Virus record (IMG/VR): IMGVR_UViG_3300018083_000113
Span: 1-23,560 of that record
Reading direction: 5' to 3' (one strand)
DNA: 23,560 nucleotides
From: a virus
The notes under the pieces: model-generated
Database searches by the model: none
Told to the model about the DNA's origin: nothing
What the model saw: the letters and a program-made list of their open reading frames with translations, nothing else
Part shown: positions 12,397 to 20,035 of the stretch, piece after piece
Position numbering within the stretch: position 1 is the first letter of the stretch
How the letters are laid out: every line of letters starts with the position of its first letter
Translations under genes and position numbers: made by a program

Positions 12397-13879
12397 GGCC
12401 GCCGCGCTGACCAGCGACGAACTCCTAGCCGACGAGGTCGCGCAGTATTACGCGGACCCGCTTGGGTTTGTGCTCGCGATGTATCCGTGGGGCGAGCCTG
12501 GCGAACTGCAGAACGATACCGGCCCCGATGACGTCCAGCGCGAGTTCCTCGAGCAGTTGGGCGAGCAGGTCAGGGCGCGCGGATTCGACGGCCAGATGCC
12601 CGTCAGCGCCATCCGTGAAGTGGTGTCCAGTGGTCACGGTATCGGCAAGTCAACGCTCTGTGGCTGGCTCGTTGACTGGCTGATGAGCACGCGGCCGTAT
12701 TGCCGCGGCACGATCACCGCCAATAACTTCACGCAACTCGAGACGAAGACCTGGGCCGCCATCAAACGGTGGACAAAGCTCTGCCTGACCGGGCACTGGT
12801 TCATCGTGCTCGACACGCTGATGTATCACCGTGAGCACAAGGCGTCATGGTTCTGCGCGCCACAGAGCTCGAAAGAGGAAAACTCAGAATCGTTCGCCGG
12901 CCAGCACGCGAAGAACTCGACCAGCTTCTACATCGTGGACGAAGCCTCAGCCGTCGTAGATGCCATCTTCGAAGTCGCGGAAGGTGGCCTAACCGATGGC
13001 GAGCCGATGATTTTCCTTTTCGGCAACGCGACGCGGTCGGTGGGGAAGTTCCACCGCGTGTGCTTCGGGTCGGAGCGGGCGCGCTGGCATCAGACCATCG
13101 TCGACTCGCGGCGCTCACGGTTCACGAACAAGGAACAGATCGATGAGTGGATCCAAGACTTCGGAGAAGACTCCGATTTCGTCCGCGTGCGCGTGCGCGG
13201 CCTGCCACCTCGTGCGTCAGATGCGCAGTTCATCGATTCCGACAGAATCCTTGCCGCCCAAAAGCGAACAGTTGTTGTATTGCCAGATGAACCCCTCCTC
13301 GCGGGATGCGACCTGGCTTGGGGCGGCGCCGACGACAACGTCATCCGATTCCGTCGAGGACTCGACGCCCGTTCTATTCCAGCCGTCCGCATCAAAGGCG
13401 AGTTCACGCGCGACCCAGCGGTCCTGACAAACCGCCTGGCTGACGTGCTGACGCAGACCTACGACGGCGTCAAGGTGGCGATGTTGTTCCTCGACTCTGC
13501 GGGTATCGCCGGCCCGATTGCGGCCCGGCTGCGACAGCTTGGCTTTGCGAACCGCGTGATGGAAGTGAACTTCGGGTCAGACTCACCGGACGCGAAGTGT
13601 CGCTACATGCGGGACCACATCTGGAACCAGGGCAAGCAATGGCTGATGACCGGCGCCATCGATTCGTGTCCGCAGTTGGAGGCCGACCTGGCCGGGCCCG
13701 GCGTGCGTCACGACAACCGCCAGCGCATCTGGCTCGAGTCGAAGAAGGAGATGAAGGCGCGCGGCGTCGACTCTCCCGATGATGGCGATGCGCTGTTCCT
13801 GACGTTTGCGGCGCCCGTGGCCGCGGTAGTGAAAAAGCCGGCGAAGCGTCGGGTTGAGGGTGGCACATGGATGGCGTAG
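12389..13879 (+). CDS. terL: Terminase large subunit
   Basis: A 496-residue protein from ATG 12389; GTG 12359 is a weaker alternative. ATPase domain: Walker A GHGIGKST at residues 82-89, Walker B YIVDEA with D184-E185, and a coupling FGN at 211-213. RNase H-like nuclease domain: D308 in GCDLAWGG, D369 in LFLDSAG, and the Asp cluster near 464-467 (SPDDGDALF). Both activities look intact. It powers DNA into the empty head through the portal and cuts concatemers. The stop lies 13 bases inside the portal gene, so packaging motor and portal are coupled. Confidence 0.95.
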   Translation: MPEAAALTSDELLADEVAQYYADPLGFVLAMYPWGEPGELQNDTGPDDVQREFLEQLGEQVRARGFDGQMPVSAIREVVSSGHGIGKSTLCGWLVDWLMSTRPYCRGTITANNFTQLETKTWAAIKRWTKLCLTGHWFIVLDTLMYHREHKASWFCAPQSSKEENSESFAGQHAKNSTSFYIVDEASAVVDAIFEVAEGGLTDGEPMIFLFGNATRSVGKFHRVCFGSERARWHQTIVDSRRSRFTNKEQIDEWIQDFGEDSDFVRVRVRGLPPRASDAQFIDSDRILAAQKRTVVVLPDEPLLAGCDLAWGGADDNVIRFRRGLDARSIPAVRIKGEFTRDPAVLTNRLADVLTQTYDGVKVAMLFLDSAGIAGPIAARLRQLGFANRVMEVNFGSDSPDAKCRYMRDHIWNQGKQWLMTGAIDSCPQLEADLAGPGVRHDNRQRIWLESKKEMKARGVDSPDDGDALFLTFAAPVAAVVKKPAKRRVEGGTWMA

Positions 13880-16071
13880 AGCAGACCGACGACGACCAGA
13901 CGCCGGACGTCGACCCGAATGTCGCCCTGTTGGCGGCCCAGCGGGAAGAGATGGAGTTGTCGGACACGGCGACCGGTGAGCAGCGCAAGCGCGAGATCGC
14001 CGACCTCGATTTCGAGCAGGGCAACCACTGGACCGACGAGGACATCAAGAAGCGCAAGCTCCAGCACAAGCCGACATTCGTCATCGACCACATCTCGGGG
14101 CAGATTCAGCAGGTCACGAACCAGCCTGTACACCGCATCGTCGTGACGGCTGTCGGGCGGAATGCGGACCCGACGAGCGCAGAGGACTGGCAGGGCTACT
14201 GCCGGCGTGTCGAGAACCTGTCGAACGCCGAGGACGTCTACAAGTGGGCGCGCATGCACGCGGCGAAGATGGGCCGCGGTTTCTGGCGCATCCGGCCGGA
14301 CGTCTTCGCGATGCCGGAGTTCGGCCCTGGCGTGCAGTTGGACGGCTCAATCTTCAATCAAGACCTGCGCATCGAAGCCATCGTCAACCAGCACTCGGTC
14401 TACGAAGACCCGCGCTGTCGGATGCTGGACTTCTCCGATCAGCGGTTCTGTAACATCGCTGAGGACATGCAGTGGTCGGAAATCAATCGGCTCTATCCGC
14501 GGCGTGACAAGGTCGAGCGGACGGGCGACACGGTGCGCGCGACTGGCGACTGTCCGGCGGAATGGGCGACCGAGAAGACCGGGCGCGTCATCGAGCGGTA
14601 CTGGATCGACGACGAAGTGCTGTCGTTCTGCATGCTCAAGACCGGCGAAGTCGTCCTGAAGGACGGCAACGCCAAGTATCCGGCCGACTCCATCGCTCGA
14701 GAGCACACGTTCCGCGTTCCAAAGGTGAAGTGGCTGAAGTCGATAGCCGGCGTCGAAGTGGTCGAAGGCCCGGTCGGCGTGCCTGGGAAATACATTCCGG
14801 TCGTGAAGATTGTCGGCGAGCGCCGCATTGTCGACGGCAAGGAAGACAACCGCGGCATGGTCCGAATGGCGAAAGACCCGGCGCGCCTGCTCGATTTTAT
14901 GGAAACGCGGTTGGCGCAGGCGGTCGACATCGGCACCATCGATACATGGCTGGTCGCCAGCGAGTCTATCGGCGACAGCACGGACTGGGACGACCTGGCG
15001 GCTGGCGGGCGGCCGGCGCGGCTGATGTTCGACGCCGTTGATAAGACGCATCCTGACGGGCCTCGACTCCCGACGCCACAACACGTCTCGGCGGCTCCGG
15101 TGGTTGCGCCGATTGTGAACGCGGCCACGCGCGCCTCGATGAACCTGCGGCACGTCCTGGGGATTCCAGACGTCGCGCCGGAAGAGAAGGTGTCCGAACA
15201 GAGCGGGCGCGCCATCAACGCACGCCGGCAGCAGCAGCAGGTCGCGACGAGCCACTACGCCGATTCGACCGCGGCCGGTATTCGCCTGACGGGTCGCATC
15301 ATCATGGCGATGGCTCGAGAAATTCTCGACGTCCCACAGGTCTTGCGCATCATGGGCGCGGACGAAAAGCCGGTGGAACTCGTCGCCTACAAGGGTGGCG
15401 ATCCACAGCGCGAGCAGATGGCGCAAGAGATGATGCAGGAGCGCCCGGCTGCGGCCGGGCAGAACGGCCAGGCGCAAGCGCAGGCGCAGGCCCGCCGGAT
15501 GCTACGGGTCGACCTGGGCGAGTTCGATGTGGACGTGACCGCCGGCAAGGGCTACCAGAGCGGTCGACAGGAAACCGTCGACAACCTGACGAACATGATT
15601 CAGGCGGCGCCTCAGATTGCCCCGAAAGCCATTCCCGTCATGCTGAAGAACAGCGACTGGCCCGGCGCGATGGAGTTGGCGAAGGCGCTCGAGCCGGACC
15701 CTGACGGCGCCACAGTGCCGCGGGAAGAGGCCGAGAAGGCCCAGAAGGTCATCGACATGCTCGTCGAGAAGGTCGACGGGCTCGAGAAGCAAGTGCAGTC
15801 CAACGAGCGCGACCTGCAATCGAAGGAGAGCATCGCGCAGCAGGACAACGCCGCCAAGGTGCAAATCGAGCAGATGAAAGCGGATCTCGAGCAGCAGCGC
15901 ATGGCGTTCGAATTCCAGTTGGAGGAGCGGAAGATTCAAGCGGACATCGACAAGATGAACGCGCAGATCGCCGCCGACATCGAGAAGGCGAACATCAGCG
16001 CGCAGGCGGCAGTGGAAACCGCGAGGCTGAAGCCGGAGCCGACGTTCGCACCTGAAGGCGGGGTTGCATGA
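13867..16071 (+). CDS. P22-type portal protein
   Basis: A 734-residue protein from ATG 13867. The N-terminal part matches P22-like portals: DFEQGNHWTDEDIKKRK, KPTFVIDHISGQIQQVTNQP, then VENLSNAEDVYKWARMHAAKMGRGFWRI. P22 gp1 is about 725 residues, so length fits. Residues about 620-715 form a long coiled coil (DMLVEKVDGLEKQVQSNERD...), like the barrel helices of P22 portals. A short Gln/Ala repeat (QAQAQAQAR) lies near 535. Twelve copies would make the head vertex that DNA passes through. Its stop overlaps the next ATG. Confidence 0.92.
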   Translation: MDGVEQTDDDQTPDVDPNVALLAAQREEMELSDTATGEQRKREIADLDFEQGNHWTDEDIKKRKLQHKPTFVIDHISGQIQQVTNQPVHRIVVTAVGRNADPTSAEDWQGYCRRVENLSNAEDVYKWARMHAAKMGRGFWRIRPDVFAMPEFGPGVQLDGSIFNQDLRIEAIVNQHSVYEDPRCRMLDFSDQRFCNIAEDMQWSEINRLYPRRDKVERTGDTVRATGDCPAEWATEKTGRVIERYWIDDEVLSFCMLKTGEVVLKDGNAKYPADSIAREHTFRVPKVKWLKSIAGVEVVEGPVGVPGKYIPVVKIVGERRIVDGKEDNRGMVRMAKDPARLLDFMETRLAQAVDIGTIDTWLVASESIGDSTDWDDLAAGGRPARLMFDAVDKTHPDGPRLPTPQHVSAAPVVAPIVNAATRASMNLRHVLGIPDVAPEEKVSEQSGRAINARRQQQQVATSHYADSTAAGIRLTGRIIMAMAREILDVPQVLRIMGADEKPVELVAYKGGDPQREQMAQEMMQERPAAAGQNGQAQAQAQARRMLRVDLGEFDVDVTAGKGYQSGRQETVDNLTNMIQAAPQIAPKAIPVMLKNSDWPGAMELAKALEPDPDGATVPREEAEKAQKVIDMLVEKVDGLEKQVQSNERDLQSKESIAQQDNAAKVQIEQMKADLEQQRMAFEFQLEERKIQADIDKMNAQIAADIEKANISAQAAVETARLKPEPTFAPEGGVA

Positions 16072-16205
16072 CGAACGAGAGCCGGCGCGACACCATCGCC
16101 TACGCGGTGATCATCGCCTCAGTATTTCTCATCTATGTCGCGTTCCTGCTGGCAGCCGCTGGTCCGGATATGTCGTGGAATCTGTGGTGGAGTGGGTATC
16201 GATGA
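16068..16205 (+). CDS. Tiny membrane protein (45 residues)
   Basis: ATG 16068 in an ATGA overlap with the portal stop. Residues 9-31 (TIAYAVIIASVFLIYVAFLL) are one transmembrane helix, followed by a Trp-rich end (SWNLWWSGY). It could be a holin-like or membrane-associated protein, but nothing recognisable as a lysis cassette follows. Confidence 0.5.
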   Translation: MTNESRRDTIAYAVIIASVFLIYVAFLLAAAGPDMSWNLWWSGYR

Positions 16206-16399
16206 GCGTCTGGGCACCGTTCACGCTCAATAGGCAACGGCGCCGGGAGCGCGGCCGCGGCGTGGTCGCGCTGAAGACATTGAAGTGGAAGATTGCGCAC
16301 CGTCGACCGTTGACGCCCGCCGACGAGCGGTTGATTGCGCGGTGCGGTCCGAACATGCTGGCGTGGCTCGGTATCGAGCCGAAGGCGCAGGCGCTGTGA
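16202..16399 (+). CDS. Small basic hypothetical protein
   Basis: A 65-residue protein from ATG 16202 (ATGA overlap). It is highly basic (LNRQRRRERGRG, KWKIAHRRPL), with a helical end (NMLAWLGIEPKA). May bind nucleic acid. No family recognised. Confidence 0.5.
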   Translation: MSVWAPFTLNRQRRRERGRGVVALKTLKWKIAHRRPLTPADERLIARCGPNMLAWLGIEPKAQAL

Positions 16400-16596
16400 G
16401 GCTGTTGACGCAGTGGGAATACCGGCATGCTGGGAGTCGTATCCCGGCCGGCTGGCGCATGGTTGGTTATCGCCCTGAGACAGCGGAATTGGAAATCGTC
16501 CGCGTGTGGTGGGCGCCGTTCGCGGTGACCTGGCGATTGTGGTCGGATGCGTCTCGACGTTACATGCTGAGTGCGCGAAGTAGGGCGCGACTATGA
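16396..16596 (+). CDS. Small hypothetical protein
   Basis: A 66-residue protein from GTG 16396 (GTGA overlap), rich in Trp and Arg with beta-like strands (GWRMVGYRPETAELEIVRV). No family recognised; overlaps its neighbours at both ends. Confidence 0.5.
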   Translation: MRLLTQWEYRHAGSRIPAGWRMVGYRPETAELEIVRVWWAPFAVTWRLWSDASRRYMLSARSRARL

Positions 16597-16766
16597 GTCT
16601 ACCGCCCGCGGCTGAAGCTCTCGTCGCGCAGTTGGTGCAGGCGCTTGGCCTACAGGCGTTACCGCTCGAGTTCTTGGAAGTGCATTTCGACAAAGACGGC
16701 GTGGCGCAGAAGGTCAAGCCGAAGCTGTCCTTTGAACGCCGCAAGACGGAGAGGTCGACCACATGA
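16593..16766 (+). CDS. Small hypothetical protein
   Basis: A 57-residue frame from ATG 16593 (ATGA overlap). An amphipathic helix (AAEALVAQLVQALGLQAL) is followed by a charged tail (KVKPKLSFERRKTERS). No family recognised. It overlaps the next gene by four bases. Confidence 0.5.
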   Translation: MSLPPAAEALVAQLVQALGLQALPLEFLEVHFDKDGVAQKVKPKLSFERRKTERSTT

Positions 16767-17464
16767 TTCGCTACGCGCTGGTGCTCTGTGTGGGGATGCT
16801 GATCGGAACCGGGCTCGTCGCCGGCATCATGCGCTGGACGGAGCACGACGTCATTGCCCCGATTGCCGTGACGGAGACGAACGGGGCGTGGACGATTACC
16901 GAGGCAACGCCCTGTGTGCCGTTGGAACCTGGGGCGCCTGTGTTGCAGGTTGCAGCCCCCACAATCCAACGCGGTGAAGAGGGTAAAGCCGTCGCGCTCT
17001 ATCCCGATGGCTGGCTCGGTGGTAGTTCGGATGTTGACATCACCGGCACGGGCGGGTTGTATGCGGACCTGAGCGCCAACAGCTACATCCGGATGGGCGC
17101 CGAGACACGCGAGCAGGTCATCGCGTTCCTGCGCACGCTGGAGCCCGGCCTGTTGGCGTCAGTCGGCTACATCGGCGACGATGGCGACTGGCACGCGCTG
17201 ACCAAACGCGACTTAGCAGGCGACTTTCAGCCGTTCACGGTTCAGGGGCAGACAGGCGATCCCAGCTTCCAGATACCAGTAATGGGCTTGCCGCGCCACG
17301 AGCGCGAACCGATGACCGCTGGATTTATCCAGAGCGCCACGACAGGGAGATGCTACGTCGAGTTTTGGCCCAAGCGAACCGCGGAAGAATTGACGCAGGC
17401 GGTTATCAGGGACGACAAAGAGGACGTCGAAATAGTGTGTCCGGTGGTGTTACAGCAAAGATAG
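16763..17464 (+). CDS. Hypothetical membrane-anchored or exported protein
   Basis: A 233-residue protein from ATG 16763 (ATGA overlap). Residues 1-24 (MIRYALVLCVGMLIGTGLVA...) are a hydrophobic anchor or signal. The rest looks globular and beta-rich: TETNGAWTITEATPC, a GGLYADLSANSYIRMGAE segment, and C-terminal CYVEFWPKR and VEIVCPVVL. Four Cys fit disulphides outside the cytoplasm. It ends the portal-linked run, just before the RNA-like unit at 17466. Unknown function; superinfection exclusion or an envelope role are guesses. Confidence 0.55.
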   Translation: MIRYALVLCVGMLIGTGLVAGIMRWTEHDVIAPIAVTETNGAWTITEATPCVPLEPGAPVLQVAAPTIQRGEEGKAVALYPDGWLGGSSDVDITGTGGLYADLSANSYIRMGAETREQVIAFLRTLEPGLLASVGYIGDDGDWHALTKRDLAGDFQPFTVQGQTGDPSFQIPVMGLPRHEREPMTAGFIQSATTGRCYVEFWPKRTAEELTQAVIRDDKEDVEIVCPVVLQQR

Positions 17465-17465
17465 C

Positions 17466-17493
17466 TTGACAAGCGCGACAGATAACCCATACT
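17466..17493 (+). promoter_or_regulatory. Promoter before RNA-like unit
   Basis: A perfect -35 TTGACA (17466-17471), 16 bases, then CATACT (4 of 6). It begins two bases past the previous stop. Predicted start of transcription is near 17500. Confidence 0.55.
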
Positions 17494-17499
17494 TGACCG

Positions 17500-17714
17500 C
17501 GTAGTTAGACTCGCGCGGCAAGGGCGCGGGGCAACAAATCACAGCCGCTGGCGCAAAGGGCGCAGCCGACAGATGTCGGCGCCGGTTCGACTCCGGAGGT
17601 AATCCGGTTCGATTCCGGCGCGGCAAAACAATCCAGCGCATACGCTGGGCCGACTGGCACAACCAAGGCCCGGTGGAACTTCTCTCTTCGGAGGGGCGTT
17701 CCGCCGGGCCTTTT
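17500..17714 (+). ncRNA. Putative structured small RNA, tRNA-like
   Basis: Non-coding block of about 215 bases between promoter and terminator. Hairpins seen: GCGC/GCGC (17551-17563), GCCGAC/GTCGGC (17565-17580), CCGG-TTCGACT-CCGG (17582-17596), CCGG-TTCGATT-CCGG (17604-17618) and CCAGCG/CGCTGG (17633-17648). The two CCGG hairpins have 7-base loops of the tRNA T-loop type. No consistent acceptor stem, anticodon arm or CCA end was found, so it is not called a tRNA. It may be a free small RNA or the regulated leader of the capsid genes. Confidence 0.4.
17665..17714 (+). terminator. Intrinsic terminator before scaffold gene
   Basis: A 15-bp stem with one G-U pair, AAGGCCCGGTGGAAC (17665-17679) with GTTCCGCCGGGCCTT (17698-17712). 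A 5-bp inner helix is capped by a UUCG tetraloop (17682-17695), and TTTT runs from 17711 to 17714. It sits 15 bases before the scaffold ATG. A complete Rho-independent terminator or attenuator. Confidence 0.8.
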
Positions 17715-17729
17715 CGCGTTTCAGGACAT

Positions 17730-18740
17730 ATGAACGAACCGACTGCCACAGTCGAGACACCAGCAGCGTCACGCGAGACGTTTAGCCTGGCGAAATTCCG
17801 CGAGTCAGAGACTCGTGAGACTCCTGCTGTACCCGCGGTCGATGACGCGCCAGACCCCGAGGTCGAAGCCGACCCGGAACTGCGCAAAGCCATCGACGAA
17901 CTCGAGGCACCGAAGCCTGAAGAGACACCGCAGGAGAAGCGTGCGCGCACGCTCAAGCACAAGGCCGCAGCCCGCAAGGGTTTCGAGACGCGCCAGGCGA
18001 ACAAAGTCATTCGCCTCGAGCGCGAGATTGAAGAGTTACGCCGGGCCCCACAGGCGCCGGCAGGCGGGCCCACAGCGCCCGTTGCAGCGAACCAGCCCGC
18101 GGCACGACAGGCTGAGACAGACGCGAGTGACCCCGAACCGACGTTCGAATCCTTCGCCGCCGCGCATCCGGACCACCCCGACGTCTATGCCGGGTTTGTT
18201 CGGGCGCAGGCCGCCTGGGACCGCCGAGAGGAGCAGCGCGCGGACAAGCGCACGGCTGACGCCTCAAAGCGAGACGCGACACAGCGCGAGCTCGTGACGC
18301 GTTTCGGCGAACACCGGGACGCGGGCAACTCGAGTCATGCGGACTTTGAAACGTCCCTTGGTGCTCTCGGTTCCGCGCTGCGGAACCATCCGGCTGATGA
18401 AGTGGTGTTCAAGGCGGTAGGCGCCATCCCCGACAAGGCTGTCGGCGGGGAAGTGCTCTATCGCCTGGGCCGCGACATCGCCGAGACACGCGCGGCCGCC
18501 GAACAAGGCGAAATCGCGCTCCTGATGCACATCGGACAGGTCAGAGCCGTCGTCACCGCGGAGGCGAAGGCGAAAGCCGTGCCCACCGCATCACCTGTTG
18601 TCACGAACGCGCCGCCACCGCACACACCGGTTGGCGCCGTTACACATGGCACCCCGCAGAATCCTGCGTCGAAGGCCGGCACAAAGCTCTCCCTGCGAGA
18701 ACTGCGCGCCTTCGAAGCGGCTCACGGGCGCCGGAGATAA
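17730..18740 (+). CDS. Probable scaffolding protein
   Basis: A 336-residue protein from ATG 17730 with AGGA upstream; the frame's extension to 17673 lies in the terminator. It is highly charged and Ala/Glu/Pro-rich, with predicted helices (KVIRLEREIEELRR, DRREEQRADKRTAD, ETRAAAEQGEIALLM), and ends in a basic helix (LSLRELRAFEAAHGRRR) like the coat-binding end of P22 gp8. Its place between portal and coat and its length agree with a P22-type scaffold that guides shell assembly and then leaves. No direct family motif; identification is by position and composition. Confidence 0.7.
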   Translation: MNEPTATVETPAASRETFSLAKFRESETRETPAVPAVDDAPDPEVEADPELRKAIDELEAPKPEETPQEKRARTLKHKAAARKGFETRQANKVIRLEREIEELRRAPQAPAGGPTAPVAANQPAARQAETDASDPEPTFESFAAAHPDHPDVYAGFVRAQAAWDRREEQRADKRTADASKRDATQRELVTRFGEHRDAGNSSHADFETSLGALGSALRNHPADEVVFKAVGAIPDKAVGGEVLYRLGRDIAETRAAAEQGEIALLMHIGQVRAVVTAEAKAKAVPTASPVVTNAPPPHTPVGAVTHGTPQNPASKAGTKLSLRELRAFEAAHGRRR

Positions 18741-18746
18741 GCCGCT

Positions 18747-19964
18747 ATGGCAATGCTGACCAACGACGAGATCACAGCGAAGGCGCTGGACATTCTCGAG
18801 TGCGAGTTCGGCCCGGCCGCGCACACCACGCGCGACTATCAAGGGCTGTTCGGCCCCCAGCCGGGGATGTCGAACAAGGGCGCGACGTACCAAATCAGGA
18901 AGCCGCCCCTGTACGAGGTCAACGAAGCCTGGGCCGCGTCGTACCAGGGCGTTGACGACGATTACGTTCCGCTGACCATCGACAAGCCGCGCTCCGTCGA
19001 TGTGCGGATCACGGACGAAGAGTTCCACCTGAACATGACGTCGTTCGAAGACCAGGTGCTGAAGCCGGCAATGTCCGCGCTGGCGCACAAGGTCAATCTC
19101 GACGTGATGTCGCTCTACAAGAAGGCGTGGAACTACGTCGGCGTGCCCGAAGTCATCACGTCGGCGACCGCGGATTTCCTGACCGCGGGCGCCATCATGG
19201 ACGAGAACTGCGCGCCCCGTGACGGCTCGCGGGCCATCTTCCTGCCGCCGGCCGGCATGGCCGCGGCGGTCGAAGCGCAGAAGTCGTTGCAGAACGATCA
19301 GAAGAAGATTTCTGACCAGTTCCGCCGCGGCATGATCGCCAAAGACGTTCTGGGCTTCGACTGGCACATGACGCAGGTCGTCCGCAATCACCTGTCCGGT
19401 GCGAACACCGGGGCGGGCCTGTGGGACGGCGCGAGCCAGACCGGCGCCTCGCTTCTCTTCGACAGCTTCACGGCCTCATCCGCCGCGTTGAAAGAGGGCG
19501 ACATCATCGTCACGCCGTACTACGACGTGAACCCGGTCACGAAGGAGCGCACCCGCCGCCGTAACGTCGTCGTGACATCAGATGTCACCTCGGACGCCAC
19601 TGGCGACGAGACGCCCGTGCCTGTCGCGCCCGCGCTCATCGCGGCCGGCAAGACGCAGAATTTCACCGGCACGCAGTCGGACGCCGATGACCTCCTGCTC
19701 TTCAACCACGTCTCGAGCTACGTCAACAAGACGTTCGCGCAGGGCATGGCGTGGCCGAAGCAGGCCATCGCGATTGCGTTCTGCGAGCTCAAGGTGCCGA
19801 AGGGTATGGACATCGGCGCGACCAAGACCGATGAAGACCTGGGCATCTCCGTCCGCATGACGCGCACCTGGGATCAGGACTCGTCCTCGTGGAAGGTTCG
19901 ATTCCAGATTTTCTACGGCCTCGCGGTGCTGCGGCCCGAGTGGCTCGTTCGGATTCTCTCGTAA
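18747..19964 (+). CDS. Major capsid protein, P22 coat-like
   Basis: A 405-residue protein from ATG 18747, six bases behind the scaffold stop. It follows the P22-coat/HK97-fold pattern: an N-terminal helix (LTNDEITAKALDILECEFGP), a strand block (YVPLTIDKPRSVDVRITDEEFHL), the long spine helix (LKPAMSALAHKVNLDVMSLY), and a C-terminal beta/helix end (KVRFQIFYGLAVLRPEWLVRIL). P22 gp5 is 430 residues. A beta-rich insert near residues 245-300 corresponds roughly to the place of the P22 I-domain. It forms the icosahedral head. A hairpin follows the stop. Confidence 0.88.
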   Translation: MAMLTNDEITAKALDILECEFGPAAHTTRDYQGLFGPQPGMSNKGATYQIRKPPLYEVNEAWAASYQGVDDDYVPLTIDKPRSVDVRITDEEFHLNMTSFEDQVLKPAMSALAHKVNLDVMSLYKKAWNYVGVPEVITSATADFLTAGAIMDENCAPRDGSRAIFLPPAGMAAAVEAQKSLQNDQKKISDQFRRGMIAKDVLGFDWHMTQVVRNHLSGANTGAGLWDGASQTGASLLFDSFTASSAALKEGDIIVTPYYDVNPVTKERTRRRNVVVTSDVTSDATGDETPVPVAPALIAAGKTQNFTGTQSDADDLLLFNHVSSYVNKTFAQGMAWPKQAIAIAFCELKVPKGMDIGATKTDEDLGISVRMTRTWDQDSSSWKVRFQIFYGLAVLRPEWLVRILS

Positions 19965-19983
19965 GCAGGTTCCACCCGTTCGA

Positions 19984-20010
19984 CCGGCTGGCGCGTCTGA
20001 CGCCAGCCGG
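19984..20010 (+). terminator. Hairpin after coat gene
   Basis: A perfect 10-bp stem CCGGCTGGCG (19984-19993) / CGCCAGCCGG (20001-20010) with a 7-base loop, 19 bases past the coat stop. It has no T-tract, so it may mark partial termination or protect the abundant coat message. Confidence 0.6.
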
Positions 20011-20035
20011 AACCATCCATTCAGGAGTGATAGCC

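Noticed and set aside
14347-15477. A 376-codon open frame on the minus strand
   Set aside because: It is fully inside the portal gene, whose protein is clearly recognisable; the frame is a shadow caused by high GC content.
17513-17630. A tRNA gene ending in the T-arm-like sequences
   Set aside because: No acceptor stem, D-arm with GG, or 7-base anticodon loop could be fitted around either T-arm. The best acceptor partner needs a bulge and a span of about 134 bases. Called a tRNA-like RNA instead.
17582-17630. Phage attachment site (attP) derived from a tRNA 3' end
   Set aside because: T-arm sequence fits, but there is no integrase in the window and attP inside the capsid cluster would be unusual. 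Cannot be supported without the host sequence.
18390-18410. Hammerhead-like CTGATGA motif
   Set aside because: A single short match inside the scaffold gene, with no GAAA core or flanking stems.
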